From assembly GCF_932526225.1 (NCBI RefSeq), contig NC_064036.1:20172953-20236952 (forward strand): a DNA stretch of 64,000 nucleotides, given 5' to 3'. Under the pieces are notes generated by a model. The model searched no databases, was not told the origin of the DNA, and worked only from the letters and a program-made list of their open reading frames with translations. The translations under genes were made by a program, and so were the position numbers. Positions 42,223 to 53,512 of this stretch are shown here, piece after piece; position 1 is the first letter of the stretch, and every line of letters begins with the position of its first letter. Source of the DNA: Nematostella vectensis. Taxonomy: Eukaryota > Cnidaria > Anthozoa > Actiniaria > Edwardsiidae.

Positions 42223-44258
42223 ATGGTGATCTACGCGAAGTGCGGTCTGATGATCGCATTTCTGATTGCAGTTTTCATTTCGCCAGGTAAACCATCCCAG
42301 CCACATGTTATTTCGAATAATTGAGAATTGTTCTAGATATATGATTTAGTTCTCATCACGAAATATGAAAAGTTTAAAAATGAAAATAAAAAATGAAAGT
42401 GAGTTTCTTGGCTAAAATATCAAAGCCATTTTCTACCCTTCAAATTCAACATCGCTTTATTCGTTATTTGCTTGATCGAAATTCGTGTTTTGCAAAGTTT
42501 CTTATACCATGAGATTTTTATTCGATCAAGTTTGCTTTAAAAATACATATAACTGGAAAAGCCATTTTCATTTTTTTTATGTTAGCGAAAATATACATTA
42601 CAATATGACAATTCATTCAACCATTCAAAACATCGTGGAGGGGACGCTGTCACTGCTTTCCATTGCCTCTGCGTTAGAAAATAGGTTATTTCAGGACAAG
42701 GTTTGTTAACATCTGAAAACAGTCTTCTTTTCCGACGTTAAAATAGCGAATAGGTGGGATTGGAATCATTGCCAAATAGAAGGACAAAAAATCGCAATGC
42801 CATTATTGATACCCACTTTGAAATCTTATAATTTAATCTCCATAAACTCCGGCAATCAAAAGAGGTCATCTTTCGGATAATTCTTTTTATTTGGGAGAGC
42901 TATATTACTACAGAGCTTACATATCATTTTCATTTTGGTAACATGGACAAATAAACAAATATCAGTCCAAAATATGACATTGTACGACCAACAATGCTTT
43001 GCGGGATTGCATAACCAATAGACCACCGAGTCAGTGTCGAAATAAAAATGTCACGTGACGTCAACACCAATCATTCGTCAGTACTACATTAATTATTCTG
43101 TTTAGATGGAGATCATTGACGAAAACTCTTACATGGCCCGGGTCAGTCACGCCATTTTATTAAATAATGGAAGAAAAATTATGTGATGAAATTTTGATCT
43201 AAGAACAACGTTTAATTTCATTCAGGGGAACTTGGTCTAAAAATGTGTTGTATAAGCCAGGGGCGTACGCGGCCTAAAGGCCTGCAGTCACTGGACTGCA
43301 AAAAATTTTGGCGATCTTATTTACATAACGAGGGGAAAAAAATCAAATGTTTACTGATTTATTTTTATGTACGCAGTTTTATTTATATGATGAGGTTAAA
43401 AAATTATAATTTTCTTAATCATGGTAGTCTACAGATGATTTCCAAACATATTTTTATGTCGTTCAGTGCCACGCGACGACTGAAGTCCTATTTAAGATTG
43501 AGGATGACGGAGGATCGTGTAATATTCTCAAAAGTCTGATGCATTGACGCCAATTTTAAACCCAAAAGCAGGAACTATGAAATCTTTACGCGGATGCGGG
43601 ATGCGGGGCCACGCCCTTATTCAGCTTCTGAATGCTTTGCCTGCAACTTGGTAAAATCCTACGTACTCCCCTGTCAGCGAATAGCCGAGTTCTGCATCGA
43701 GCTGTTTCTTTCAGCCGCCATCTTGTCATCCTAGCAAAGTACCAAGTGTGAGAAAGCATACATTTCCATCGGCTGATTTGGGGAAACTATAGCAATATTT
43801 TTGATTGAATTAGGTGAATGAAGAATAAAACTTTTTCAGATATTTCTTTCGAGATTCCATTCAATAATTTGTCTTTCGATTGTTGAATAAAAACAACAAA
43901 AAAGATGTGACTGACTAAGGGCTTTCTTATAGGGACATCAATCCAATGTCGCTTATGCTGGCCACCGAGAGAAGAAAACGCATGCAAAAACAGCGAACAA
44001 ATGATCAACTGCGACGAGTGGGAGGACATCGGTTACACGTCGTGCATCCAAGTGCACTTCCCAGGGAACAAGTCTCTTTCCCGGACCTGTTATCCCACGT
44101 ATAAATGCGACGGCGCGCTGGAGTGGTGCTCCAGGTACGGGCCGTGCTCTGCGTCTTGCTGCAAAGGGAACATGTGTAATGGCGCTCACAGGGATAGCGC
44201 TATGTACGCTTTGTATTTAGTTGCATTAGGATGGTTCCTATTGCTCCTGAGGCAGTGA
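42223..44258 (+). CDS. Ly6-D: Ly6/uPAR-domain secreted protein, two exons
   Basis: Exons 42223-42286 and 43933-44258 give 129 residues. Exon 1 (MVIYAKCGLMIAFLIAVFISP) is a signal peptide ending CCAG|GTAAAC in phase 1. The second exon follows TTCTTATAG and encodes the whole domain: QCRLCWPPREENACKN, YTSCIQ, then directly VHFPGNKSLSRTCYPTYKC and CCKGNMCN, ending in a hydrophobic tail (LYLVALGWFLLLLRQ). The five plus seven cysteines and the glycosylation site (NKS) match the other four genes. The intron that splits them between SCIE and VEY is absent with no scar, so this gene has lost it (or never had it). An ATTAAA at 44318-44323 is a possible poly(A) signal. Confidence 0.85.
42287..43932. other. 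Ly6-D intron 1
   Basis: No gene or tandem array was recognised. A TGTCACGTGACGTCAA stretch at about 43049 combines E-box and CRE-like boxes. A CCAGGGGCGTACGCGGCC piece near 43258 resembles a DNA-transposon end. Confidence 0.45.
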
Positions 44259-44317
44259 TGTGTGTCATTGAACGAGGTCATTTGTGATAGGGGAATGTAA
44301 GATATCATTGCGGCTTT

Positions 44318-44323
44318 ATTAAA
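44318..44323 (+). promoter_or_regulatory. candidate poly(A) signal of Ly6-D
   Basis: ATTAAA, 60 bases after the stop codon. Confidence 0.4.
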
Positions 44324-44903
44324 TCCGATACTCGAACAGCACTGTCGTAATTAAACGGCAGTTATTTTCACACAATACATTCGTCGTATGTACAAAGGCA
44401 GTTATATATTCACACAACACACTGGGCAAACATTGCCGGAAACTTAAAAGGTGACGAAAAGAAAGTATTTCACAAAAATGCATAAATATTACTAAGTAAA
44501 ACAGAACACCAAGTGAACAGGGGCATTTTACTATCACCAAACGCAATTTCTGCGTGCAAGGTAACATAAAAGAAAATAACTCTTTTTAAGAAGACTAAAT
44601 AAACTAAATAGTATTTCAGGGGATTTTGAAAACCACTCTAAAACAGATTAATATACACCTATTTCAAAATATGTTGTCAGTGCAAATGGCAAATGACAAT
44701 TGTCAAATGGCAGTTCTGCTATCAAAAAATACCATGGAACTCGTCAAATTTCTACTGAATGTAGGAAAATGTGGATACCTCCTGCGATTATATTACTTAA
44801 CATCTTATTCTCACTGATAATTATACCCATAAGCAGTGATTGGCCATTTGTCCTGACAACGTTTATTGAAATGGGTGTATATTAAAGTTAGTCAATAGCT
44901 TTT

Positions 44904-45112
44904 TAGGCCCATACCCAGGATTTTTCTTGAGGGGGGGAGGGGTGCGAAATCCGAAAAAGTGGACGTAATTCCTTCGAATTTTTTACTTATAGATTTATGA
45001 CATAACAGAGTGATTTAGAATGCCCTTTTTATATCTAACTCTCTTATGCTTTATAGTCTAGAAATAGCACGTTTATTGCGAACCGGATGTGGACCCCCTG
45101 GGAACGGGCCTG
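44904..45112. mobile_element. 209-bp DNA-transposon-like element
   Basis: Left end TAGGCCCATACCCAGGA at 44904 pairs with the right end CCCTGGGAACGGGCCTG (45096-45112) as an inverted repeat with few mismatches. The G-run and GCGAAATCCGAAAA after the left end resemble the partial copy at 36437. No coding capacity. Confidence 0.65.
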
Positions 45113-45123
45113 CTTTTATGTAA

Positions 45124-45208
45124 AGAGTATGTGTACGGGCGTGTAAGAGTATGTGTACGGGCGTGTAAGAGTATGTGTACGGGCGTGTAAGAGTATGTGT
45201 ACGGGCCT
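45124..45208. repeat. 22-bp minisatellite abutting a transposon end
   Basis: Four copies of GTGTACGGGCGTGTAAGAGTAT-type unit. The last copy reads ACGGGCCTGCTTAAGAGTATG, which resembles the transposon's right end plus flank (ACGGGCCTGC...AAGAGTATG at 45104-45130). Confidence 0.85.
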
Positions 45209-46108
45209 GCTTAAGAGTATGTAAGTTTGTAATACTCAGATGTTAATAAAAATTGATCTGTTCAGTTGAAAGTTCGAATTTTAAGTTTACCGCCGTTCCT
45301 TGGTCACGTGGCAGATCCGGGTCGAGGGCCCGCTCTTCGCACACAAAATTTCAGTTACATGGCAGCTTTTTTAACCATAGGTTTTGTAAAGACTCCAGTT
45401 TTCCGCAATTTCGTTTTACCTTTTCTATGTCTAGTCATTTGTCTTTTATGGGATTAATTTTGCAACAATGGTTTCTCGTTATAATCATTTTAGGTACATT
45501 TATTCCAAAAAGGGGCAGATAATACGCAGGGAGCGCGGAGTTCAAGTTGTCAGAATTCGAGTTGTCGGGGTTCCATTAGTTAAAAACATGTATTCCTCAT
45601 CTCCCTAGCTCTGCCTAACTTTTCGTCTGCTTTGAAAAAGTGGGATGTTTTCAAGACAAAAAATGAAGGGCTACCATTTCAATTACATACTGGTTTTCTT
45701 GGGTTGAGCTCGTAAAACGCGACCACAGACGAATTTCAATCAAACCCGGCGTCCTATGAGTCACTGCCCCAGTGAACACTTTTGTTCGCGGGATCATTCC
45801 TGCAGTTGCCATAACGGTGTACCGGGCTTTGATTGACATCCATTGTTATTTTTCCCCCAGGCATCAGAGTACCAGCACCTAATTGGCTAAACCATTGTAT
45901 TATGCAAGAAATGATCTATCGATAAAGTTTTAGGGAAGAAGAAATCATACTTCAAGCAATAGCTTTATAAGAAAAACAACTTAGGTAGAGAAAAACCCGG
46001 AATCGGATATCCTAGCATTATTTGCAGAAATCAAACTCTAATTTACCCGCAAAGGTTATCTACTTACAGAAAAAAACGCTTTCTATAAAAGGCGCGTAAC
46101 AGATCGAC

Positions 46109-49100
46109 ATGAAGGCGGCATTGTGGATCGCTGTTTTCTTATGCGTAGCATTATCAACAGGTAAGAACTTGAAGTTTCTAAGAACTGTTACCATCTGTCT
46201 AGTGTACTAGTCTTGTTACAAACAGCTCTTTCAAGGAATCTCAAGTGTTGCCTCTCGCTTCATCGCATCCTTACTCGAATAATTAAGCGGAAAAGTAATT
46301 ACGACTCATTCAACTCGAAAGTATATATAGCAATTCTACTACCAAATCTTTTTGTTGACAAAATAAACATAAATACTACAGCTATCGTGTTATTTATAGA
46401 TGAGAAAACTGTATTGATAGCAAATATATAGCCCGAATGTCAGAATTATTCAAAAATTGGAAACAAATAGTAAAGCTTTACTACCAAACAGCCGTGAACC
46501 GTCGCAAACCCGAATAAGGAGCTCCTTTCGCGTTGCCGCCGGTTCACGTCTCTTTGGTAGTAAAGCTTGGAGCCGCTGGTATTCATGGTAAACAAAGGGC
46601 TGAGTCTCTCGGGCACTCTGGAGATTTTAAAATGTTTTAAAAATAACACTTATGCCGAGGGTTGTGTAAGTTTAGTAATTTCCATATAATTTGCACTTCA
46701 TTGCTTGAAGCGAATTTCTCACTGGCGCGTATCAAAATATGCCACGGCACCTGCTTTTAATGTAACGAAATAACACCACAAGAGATCGGCTCCCGCTTGT
46801 TTAAAGTTCAACAGAAAGTCGCTTAGTTTACCCTTCTTTTTTTATAAGAATCCTTTTTATTCGAGCGTCCAGCCTGTTCGCCAAATTCTAAAAACATACT
46901 AAGAACATACCGTGGCTTAGATATCAGCGACATATTCTTTTGTTAGCCCGATGCGTTGTTCTAATGCAGAATCCAATTGTGTTCATAATAACAACTTCAA
47001 AAATATTAATATTGATCATTTGTGTAATTCTTTTATAATATTTGGGTATAATATTTTTATATACTGAAATTTAAGAAAATCCATAAAATATTTTCAGCCT
47101 TAAAATGCTCAAAGGAAAAAAAAAGGCCCAGCCTGAGCTTAAATTAGACGTTATTATAAAAAAAAGTGTGTATTTGTGTCTGGTGTCTTCTCTCTTATTC
47201 AAATGATGTTTTGTAAGATATAAAAAAGTTTTAGCTTTATTTATAGAGAAGGTATGATGGTTTCTCAAGTTCTTTTCTTTGGTTTTTCGTTCTCAGTTGT
47301 GTCAATCGAATGCAAATATTGTTGGCCAGCTATGGACAGAGAAAAATGCCGCGCTAGCGAAAAGACAATTAACTGCAGAGAATACAAAAGCATGGACTAT
47401 AACTCTTGTATTGAGGTAAACAATCTCTTATTCGTCTCATAACTTTTCTTACTCAATCATAGTAGTGATTACGACAGTTTTGGTTTAAAGATAATGGAAT
47501 AAAAAAGTGACATGGTGAAGTGTTGTAGTGTAGAAGTGACATGGTGGCGAAGCACTCTCACAAGGCCCGTTCTCCAATAAATATGTGAACTTCCTCACAA
47601 GAAGGACTTGGGGCAAGTCTAAAGTAGTCTTATAATGCTGGTGGTGGTGATAGTGGTTGTGGTGGTGGTGGGGATAGTGTTTGTGGTGGTGGTGGGGATA
47701 GTGTTTGTGGTGGTGGTGGGGATAGTGTTTGTGGTGGTGGTGGGGATAGTGTTTGTGGTGGTGATATTGCTGGTGGTGGTGATAGCGGTCGTGGTGGGGA
47801 TAGTGTTTGTGGTGGTGGTGGGGATAGTGGTTGTGGTGGTGGTGGGGATAGTGTTTGTGGTGGTGGTGGGGATAGTGGTTGTGGTGGTGGGGATAGTGTT
47901 TGTGGTGGTGGGGATAGTGTTTGTGGTGGTGGTGGTGATAGTGTTTGTGGTGGTGGGGATAGTGTTTGTGGTGGTGGGGATAGTGTTTGTGGTGGTGGTG
48001 GGGATAGTGTTTGTGGTGGTGGTGGGGATAGTGTTTGTGGTGGTGGGGATAGTGTTTGTGGTGGTGGTGGGGATAGTGTTTGTGGTGGTGGGGATAGTGT
48101 TTGTGGTGGTGGTGGGGATAGTGGTTGTGGTGGTGGGGATGGTGTTTGTGGTGGTGGTGGGGATAGTGTTTGTGGTGGTGGGGATAGTGTTTGTGGTGGA
48201 AATAGTGTTTGTGGTGGTGGTGGGGATAGTGTTTGTGGTGGTGGGGATGGTGTTTGTGGTGGTGGTGGGGATAGTGTTTGTGGTGGTGGTGGTGATAGTG
48301 GTTGTGGTGGTGGTGGGGATAGTGTTTGTGGTGGTGGTGGGGATAGTGTTTGTGGTGATGGTGGGGATAGTGTTTGTGGTGGTGATATTGCTGGTGGTGG
48401 TGATAGCGGTCGTGGTGGGGATAGTGTCTGTGGTGGTGGTGGGGATAGTGGTTGTGGTGGTGGTGGTGGTGGGGATAGTGGTTGTGGTGGTGGTGGTGAT
48501 AGTGGTTGTGGGATAGTGTTTGTGGTGGTGGTGGGGATAGTGGTTGTGGTGGGGATAGTATTTGTGGTGGTGGTGGGGATAGTGGTTGTGGTGGTGGTGG
48601 TGATAGTGTTTGTGGTGGTGGTGATAGTGTTTGTGGTGGTGGTGGGGATAGTGTTTGTGGTGGTGGTGGGGATAGTGGTTGTGGTGGTGGGGATAGTGTT
48701 TGTGGTGGTGGTGATAGTGTTTGTGGTGGTGGTGGGTATAGTGTTTGTGGTGGTGGTGGGTATAGTGTTTGTGGTGGTGGGGATAGTGTTTGTGGTGGTG
48801 GTGGGGATAGTGTTTGTGGTTGTGGGGATAGTGTTTGTGGTGGTGGGGATAGTGTTTGTGGTGGTGGGGATAGTGGTTGTGGTGGTGGTGGGGATAGTGG
48901 TTGTGGTGGTGGGGATAGTGTTTGTGGTGGTGGTGGGGATAGTGTTTGTGGTGGGGATAGTTTTTGTGGTGGTGGTGGGGATAGTGTTTGTGGTTGTGGG
49001 GATAGTGTTTGTGGTGGTGGGGATAGTGTTTGTGGTGGTGGTGGGGATAGTGTTTGTGGTGGTGGTGGGGATAGTGTTTGTGGTGGTGGGGATAGTGTTT

Positions 49101-52100
49101 GTGGTGGTGGTGGGGATAGTGTTTGTGGTGGTGATAGTGTTTGTGGTGGTGGGGATAGTGTTTGTGGTGGTGGTGGGGATAGTGTTTGTGGTGGTGGGGA
49201 TAGTGTTTGTGGTGGTGGTGGGGATAGTGTTTGTGGTGGTGGTGGGGATAGTGTTTGTGGTGGTGGGGATAGTGTTTGTGGTGGTGGGGATAGTGTTTGT
49301 GGTGGTGGTGGGGATAGTGTTTGTGGTGGTGGTGGGGATAGTGTTTGTGGTGGTGGTGGTGATAGTGGTTGTGGTGGTGGTGGGGATAGTGTTTGTGGTG
49401 GTGGTGGGGATAGTGTTTGTGGTGGTGGGGATAGTGTTTGTGGTGGTGGTGGGGATAGTGTTTGTGGTGGTGGTGATAGTGTTTGTGGTGGTGGTGGGGA
49501 TAGTGGGGATAGTGTTTGTGGTGGTGGTGGGGATAGTGGTTGTGGTGGTGGGGATAGTAATTGTGGTGGTGGTGATAGTGTTTGTGGTGGTGGTGGGGAT
49601 AGTGTTTGTGGTGGTGGTGGGTATAGTGTTTGTGGTGGTGGGGATAGTGTTTGTGGTGGTGGTGGGGATAGTGTTTGTGGTTGTGGGGATAGTGTTTGTG
49701 GTGGTGGGGATAGTGTTTGTGGTGGTGGGGATAGTGGTTGTGGTGGTGGTGGGGATAGTGGTTGTGGTGGTGGGGATAGTGTTTGTGGTGGTGGTGGGGA
49801 TAGTGTTTGTGGTGGGGATAGTGTTTGTGGTGGTGGTGGTGGGGATAGTGTTTGTGGTTGTGGGGATAGTGTTTGTGGTGGTGGGGATAGTGTTTGTGGT
49901 GGTGGTGGGGATAGTGTTTGTGGTGGTGGTGATAGTGTTTGTGGTGGTGGTGATAGTGTTTGTGGTGGTGGTGGGGATAGTGTTTGTGGTGGTGGTGGTG
50001 ATAGTGTTTGTGGTGGTGGGGATAGTGTTTGTGGTGGTGGTGGGGATAGTGTTTGTGGTGGTGGTGGGGATAGTGTTTGTGGTGGTGGGGATAGTGTTTG
50101 TGGTGGTGGTGGGGATAGTGTTGGTGGTGGTGGTGGGGATAGTGTTTGTGGTGGTGGGGATAGTGTTTGTGGTGGTGGGGATAGTGTTTGTGGTGGTGGT
50201 GGGGATAGTGTTTGTGGTGGTGGTGGGGATAGTGTTTGTGGTGGTGGTGGTGATAGTGGTTGTGGTGGTGGTGGGGATAGTGTTTGTGGTGGTGATATTG
50301 CTGGTGGTGGTGATAGCGGTCGTGGTGGGGATAGTGTTTGTGGTGGTGGTGGGGATAGTGGTTGTGGTGGTGGTGGGGATAGTGTTTGTGGTGGTGGTGG
50401 TGATAGTCGTTGTGGTGGTGGTGGGATAGTGTTTGTGGTGGTGGTGGGAATAGTGGTTGTGGTGGGGATAGTATTTGTGGTGGTGGTGGGGATAGTGGTT
50501 GTGGTGGTGGTGGTGATAGTGTTTGTGGTGATGGTGATAGTGTTTGTGGTGGTGGTGGGGATAGTGTTTGTGGTGGTGGTGGGGATAGTGGTTGTGGTGG
50601 TGGTGGTGGTGGGGATAGTGTTTGTGGTGGTGGTGGTGATAGTGGTTGTGGTGGTGGTGGGATAGTGTTTGTGGTGGTGGTGGGGATAGTGGTTGTGGTG
50701 GGGATAGTATTTGTTGTGGTGGTGGGGATAGTGGTTGTGGTGGTGATAGTGTTTGTGGTGGTGGTGGGGATAGTGTTTGTGCTGGTGGTGGGGATAGTGT
50801 TTGTGGTGGTGGTGGGGATAGTGTTTGTGGTGGTGGTGGGGATAGTGTTTGTGGTGGTGGGGATAGTGTTTGTGGTGGTGGGGATAGTGTTTGTGGTGGT
50901 GGGGATAGTTTTTTTGGTGGTGGTGGGGATAGTGTTTGTGGTGGTGGTGGGGATAGTGTTTGTGGTGGTGGGGATAGTGGTTGTGGTGGTGGTGGGGATA
51001 GTGGTTGTGGTGGTGGTGGGGATAGTGTTTGTGGTGGTGGTGGGGATAGTGGATGTGGTGGTGTTGGGGATAGTGTTTGTGGTGGTGGTGGGGATAGTGT
51101 TTGTGGTGGGGATAGTGTTTGTGGTGGTGGTGGGGATAGTGTTTGTGGTGGTGGTGGGGATAGTGTTTGTGGTGGTGGGGATAGTGTTTGTGGTGGTGGT
51201 GGGGATAGTGTTTGTGGTGGTGGTGGGGATAGTGTTTGTGGTGGTGGGGATGGGATAGTGTTTGTGGTGGTGGTGGGGATAGTGTTTGTGGTGGTGGTGG
51301 GGATAGTGTTTGTGGTGGTGGTGGTGATAGTGGTTGTGGTAATGGTGGGGATAGTGTTTGTGGTGGTGATATTGCTGGTGGTGGTGATAGCGGTCGTGGT
51401 GGGGATAGTGTTTGTGGTGGTGGTGGGGATAGTGGTTGTGGTGGTGGTGGGGATAGTGTTTGTGGTGGTGGTGGTGATAGTCGTTGTGGTGGTGGTGGGA
51501 TAGTGTTTGTGGTGGTGGTGGGAATAGTGGTTGTGGTGGGGATAGTATTTGTGGTGGTGGTGGGGATAGTGGTTGTGGTGGTGGTGGTGATAGTGGTTGT
51601 GGTGGTGGTGGTGGTGGGGATAGTGTTTGTGGTGGTGGTGGTGATAGTGGTTGTGGTGGTGGTGGGATAGTGTTTGTGGTGGTGGTGGGGATAGTGGTTG
51701 TGGTGGGGATAGTATTTGTTGTGGTGGTGGGGATAGTGTTTGTGGTGGTGGTGGGGATAGTGTTTGTGCTGGTGGTGGGGATAGTGTTTGTGCTGGTGGT
51801 GGGGATAGTGTTTGTGGTGGTGGTGGGGATAGTGTTTGTGGTGGTGGGGATAGTGTTTGTGGTGGTGGGGATAGTTTTTTTGGTGGTGGTGGGGATAGTG
51901 TTTGTGGTGGTGGTGGGGGTAGTGTTTGTGGTGGTGGGGATAGTGGTTGTGGTGGTGGTGGGGATAGTGGTTGTGGTGGTGGTGGGGATAGCGGTCGTGG
52001 TGGGGATAGTGTTTGTGGTGGTGGTGGGGATAGTGGATGTGGTGGTGTTGGGGATAGTGTTTGTGGTGGTGGTGGGGATAGTGTTTGTGGTGGGGATAGT

Positions 52101-53512
52101 GTTTGTGGTGGTGGTGGGGATAGTGTTTGTGGTGGTGGTGGGGATAGTGTTTGTGGTGGTGGGGATAGTGTTTGTGGTGGTGGTGGGGATAGTGTTTGTG
52201 GTGGTGGTGGGGATAGTGTTTGTGGTGGTGGTGGGGATAGTGTTTGTGGTGGTGGTGGGGATAGTGTTTGTGGTGGTGGTGGGGATAGTGTTTGTGGTGG
52301 TGGTGGGGATAGGGGTTGTGGTGGTGTTGGGGATAGTGTTTGTGGTGGTGGTGGGGATAGTGTTTGTGGTGGTGGGGGGATAGTGTTTGTGGTGGGGATA
52401 GTGTTTGTGGTGGTGGTGGGGATAGTGTTTGTGGTGGTGGTAGGGATAGTGTTTGTGGTGGTGGTGGGGATAGTGTTTGTGGTGGTGGGGATAGTGTTTG
52501 TGGTGGTGGTGGGGATAGTGTTTGTGGTGGGGATGGGATAGTGTTTGTGGTGGTGGTGGGGATAGTGTTTGTGGTGATGGTGGGGATAGTGTTTGTGGTG
52601 GTGATATTGCTGGTGGTGGTGATAGCGGTCGTGGTGGGGATAGTGTTTGTGGTGGTGGTGGGGCTAGTGGTTGTGGTGGTGGTGGTGGTGGGGATAGTGT
52701 TTGTGGTGGTGGTGGTGATAGTGGTTGTGGTGGTGGTGGGATAGTGTTTGTGGTGGTGGTGGGGATAGTGGTTGTGGTGGGGATAGTATTTGTGGTGGTG
52801 GTGGGGATAGTGGTTGTGGTGATAGTGTTTGTGGTGGTGGTGATTGTGTTTGTGGTGGTGGTGGGGATAGTGTTTGTGGTGTTGGTGGGGATAGTGTTTG
52901 TGGTGGGGATAGTGTTTGTGGTGGTGGTGGGGATAGTGTTTGTGGTGGTGGGGATAGTGTTCGTGGTGGTGGGGATAGTGTTTGTTGTGGTGGTGGGGAT
53001 AGTGGTGGTGATAGTGGTAGTGGTGGTGATATTGGTGGTGGTGGTGATAGCGGTCGTGGTGGGGATAGTGTTTGTGGTGGTGGTGGGGATAGTGGTTGTG
53101 GTGGTGGTGGGGATAGTGGTTGTGGTCGTGGTGGGGATAGTGGTTGTGGTGGTGATAGTGGTGCTGGTAGTGGTAGTGATAGTGGTGATAGATTAGGTGA
53201 GGTGGATGAGGTAAAGTGAGTTGAATCGAGGCTCATCAAATAGACGACCTTTTTCCCTCCTGAATCATTGCCATATTTGTTCATCCCATATTTTCTCCAC
53301 GCTAGGTGATATACCACGGCAACCACACAATCGCCCGCACCTGCTACCAAGGGTTGAAATGCGGGGATGCGCGAATCGATTGCATGCTACAAGGTCCATG
53401 TGAGGTCAAATGCTGCCAGAAGAATTTCTGTAACACTGCAGGGAAATCCTCGGTATCGTATGCCCTGATGGCGACTATCACCTCGCTTAGCGCTTATCTC
53501 TCACTTGCTTGA
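46109..53512 (+). CDS. Ly6-E: Ly6/uPAR-domain secreted protein (3 exons)
   Basis: Exons 46109-46160, 47297-47415 and 53306-53512 give 125 residues. Exon 1 (MKAALWIAVFLCVALST) is a signal peptide ending ACAG|GTAAGA. Exon 2 follows GTTCTCAG, encodes IECKYCWPAMDREKCRA through YNSCIE and ends GAG|GTAAAC. Exon 3 follows CACGCTAG, starts VIYHGNHTIARTCYQGLKC, has GPCEVKCCQKNFCNTAGK and a hydrophobic tail ending AYLSLA. Twelve cysteines as in its paralogues; the closest one is Ly6-C. NHT is the conserved glycosylation site. Probably GPI-anchored. Intron 2 (5.9 kb) is almost entirely a GTG-rich minisatellite. Confidence 0.85.
46161..47296. other. Ly6-E intron 1
   Basis: No gene or array. At about 46471-46571 an imperfect inverted repeat is visible (AAAGCTTTACTACCAAACAG... 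against ...TTTGGTAGTAAAGCTT), possibly a foldback element. Confidence 0.45.
46471..46571. mobile_element. about 100-bp foldback element
   Basis: AAGCTTTACTACCAAACAG on the left pairs with CTTTGGTAGTAAAGCTT on the right, and inner arms GAACCG...CGGTTC also pair. Probably a MITE-like insert in Ly6-E intron 1. Confidence 0.55.
47632..53210. repeat. 5.6-kb GTG-rich minisatellite in Ly6-E intron 2
   Basis: Units are GATAGTGTTTGTGG followed by a variable number of TGG triplets, so spacings are mostly 18, 21 or 24 bp. A distinctive block (GATATTGCTGGTGGTGG, then GATAGCGGTCGTGGTGG) recurs near 47764, 48384, 50295, 51367, 52607 and, in altered form, 53030, marking higher-order duplication. No stop occurs for hundreds of codons in two plus frames because the unit has none and lengths are multiples of three. 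The G-rich strand is the sense strand of Ly6-E. Confidence 0.95.

Larger units (their letters stand above)
44259..46108. other. Ly6-D to Ly6-E intergenic region
   Basis: No gene was recognised outside the transposon and the short array listed separately. The open frames near 45253-45522 have no familiar motif. Confidence 0.45.

Noticed and set aside
45253-45522. Overlapping ORFs of 89 and 63 residues
   Set aside because: No recognisable domain, no splice or promoter context, and two frames open over the same bases.
46084-46090. TATAAAA just before the Ly6-E start codon
   Set aside because: Only about 20-25 bases before the ATG, so a TATA-driven start would fall at or after the ATG. Probably chance.
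48506-52744. Open frames up to 719 codons reading GGGDSVCG or VVVGIVFV
   Set aside because: They are translations of a GTG-rich tandem repeat with no stop in its unit, occur in two frames at once, and lie between two well-defined exons of Ly6-E. Not a glycine-rich or silk-like gene.
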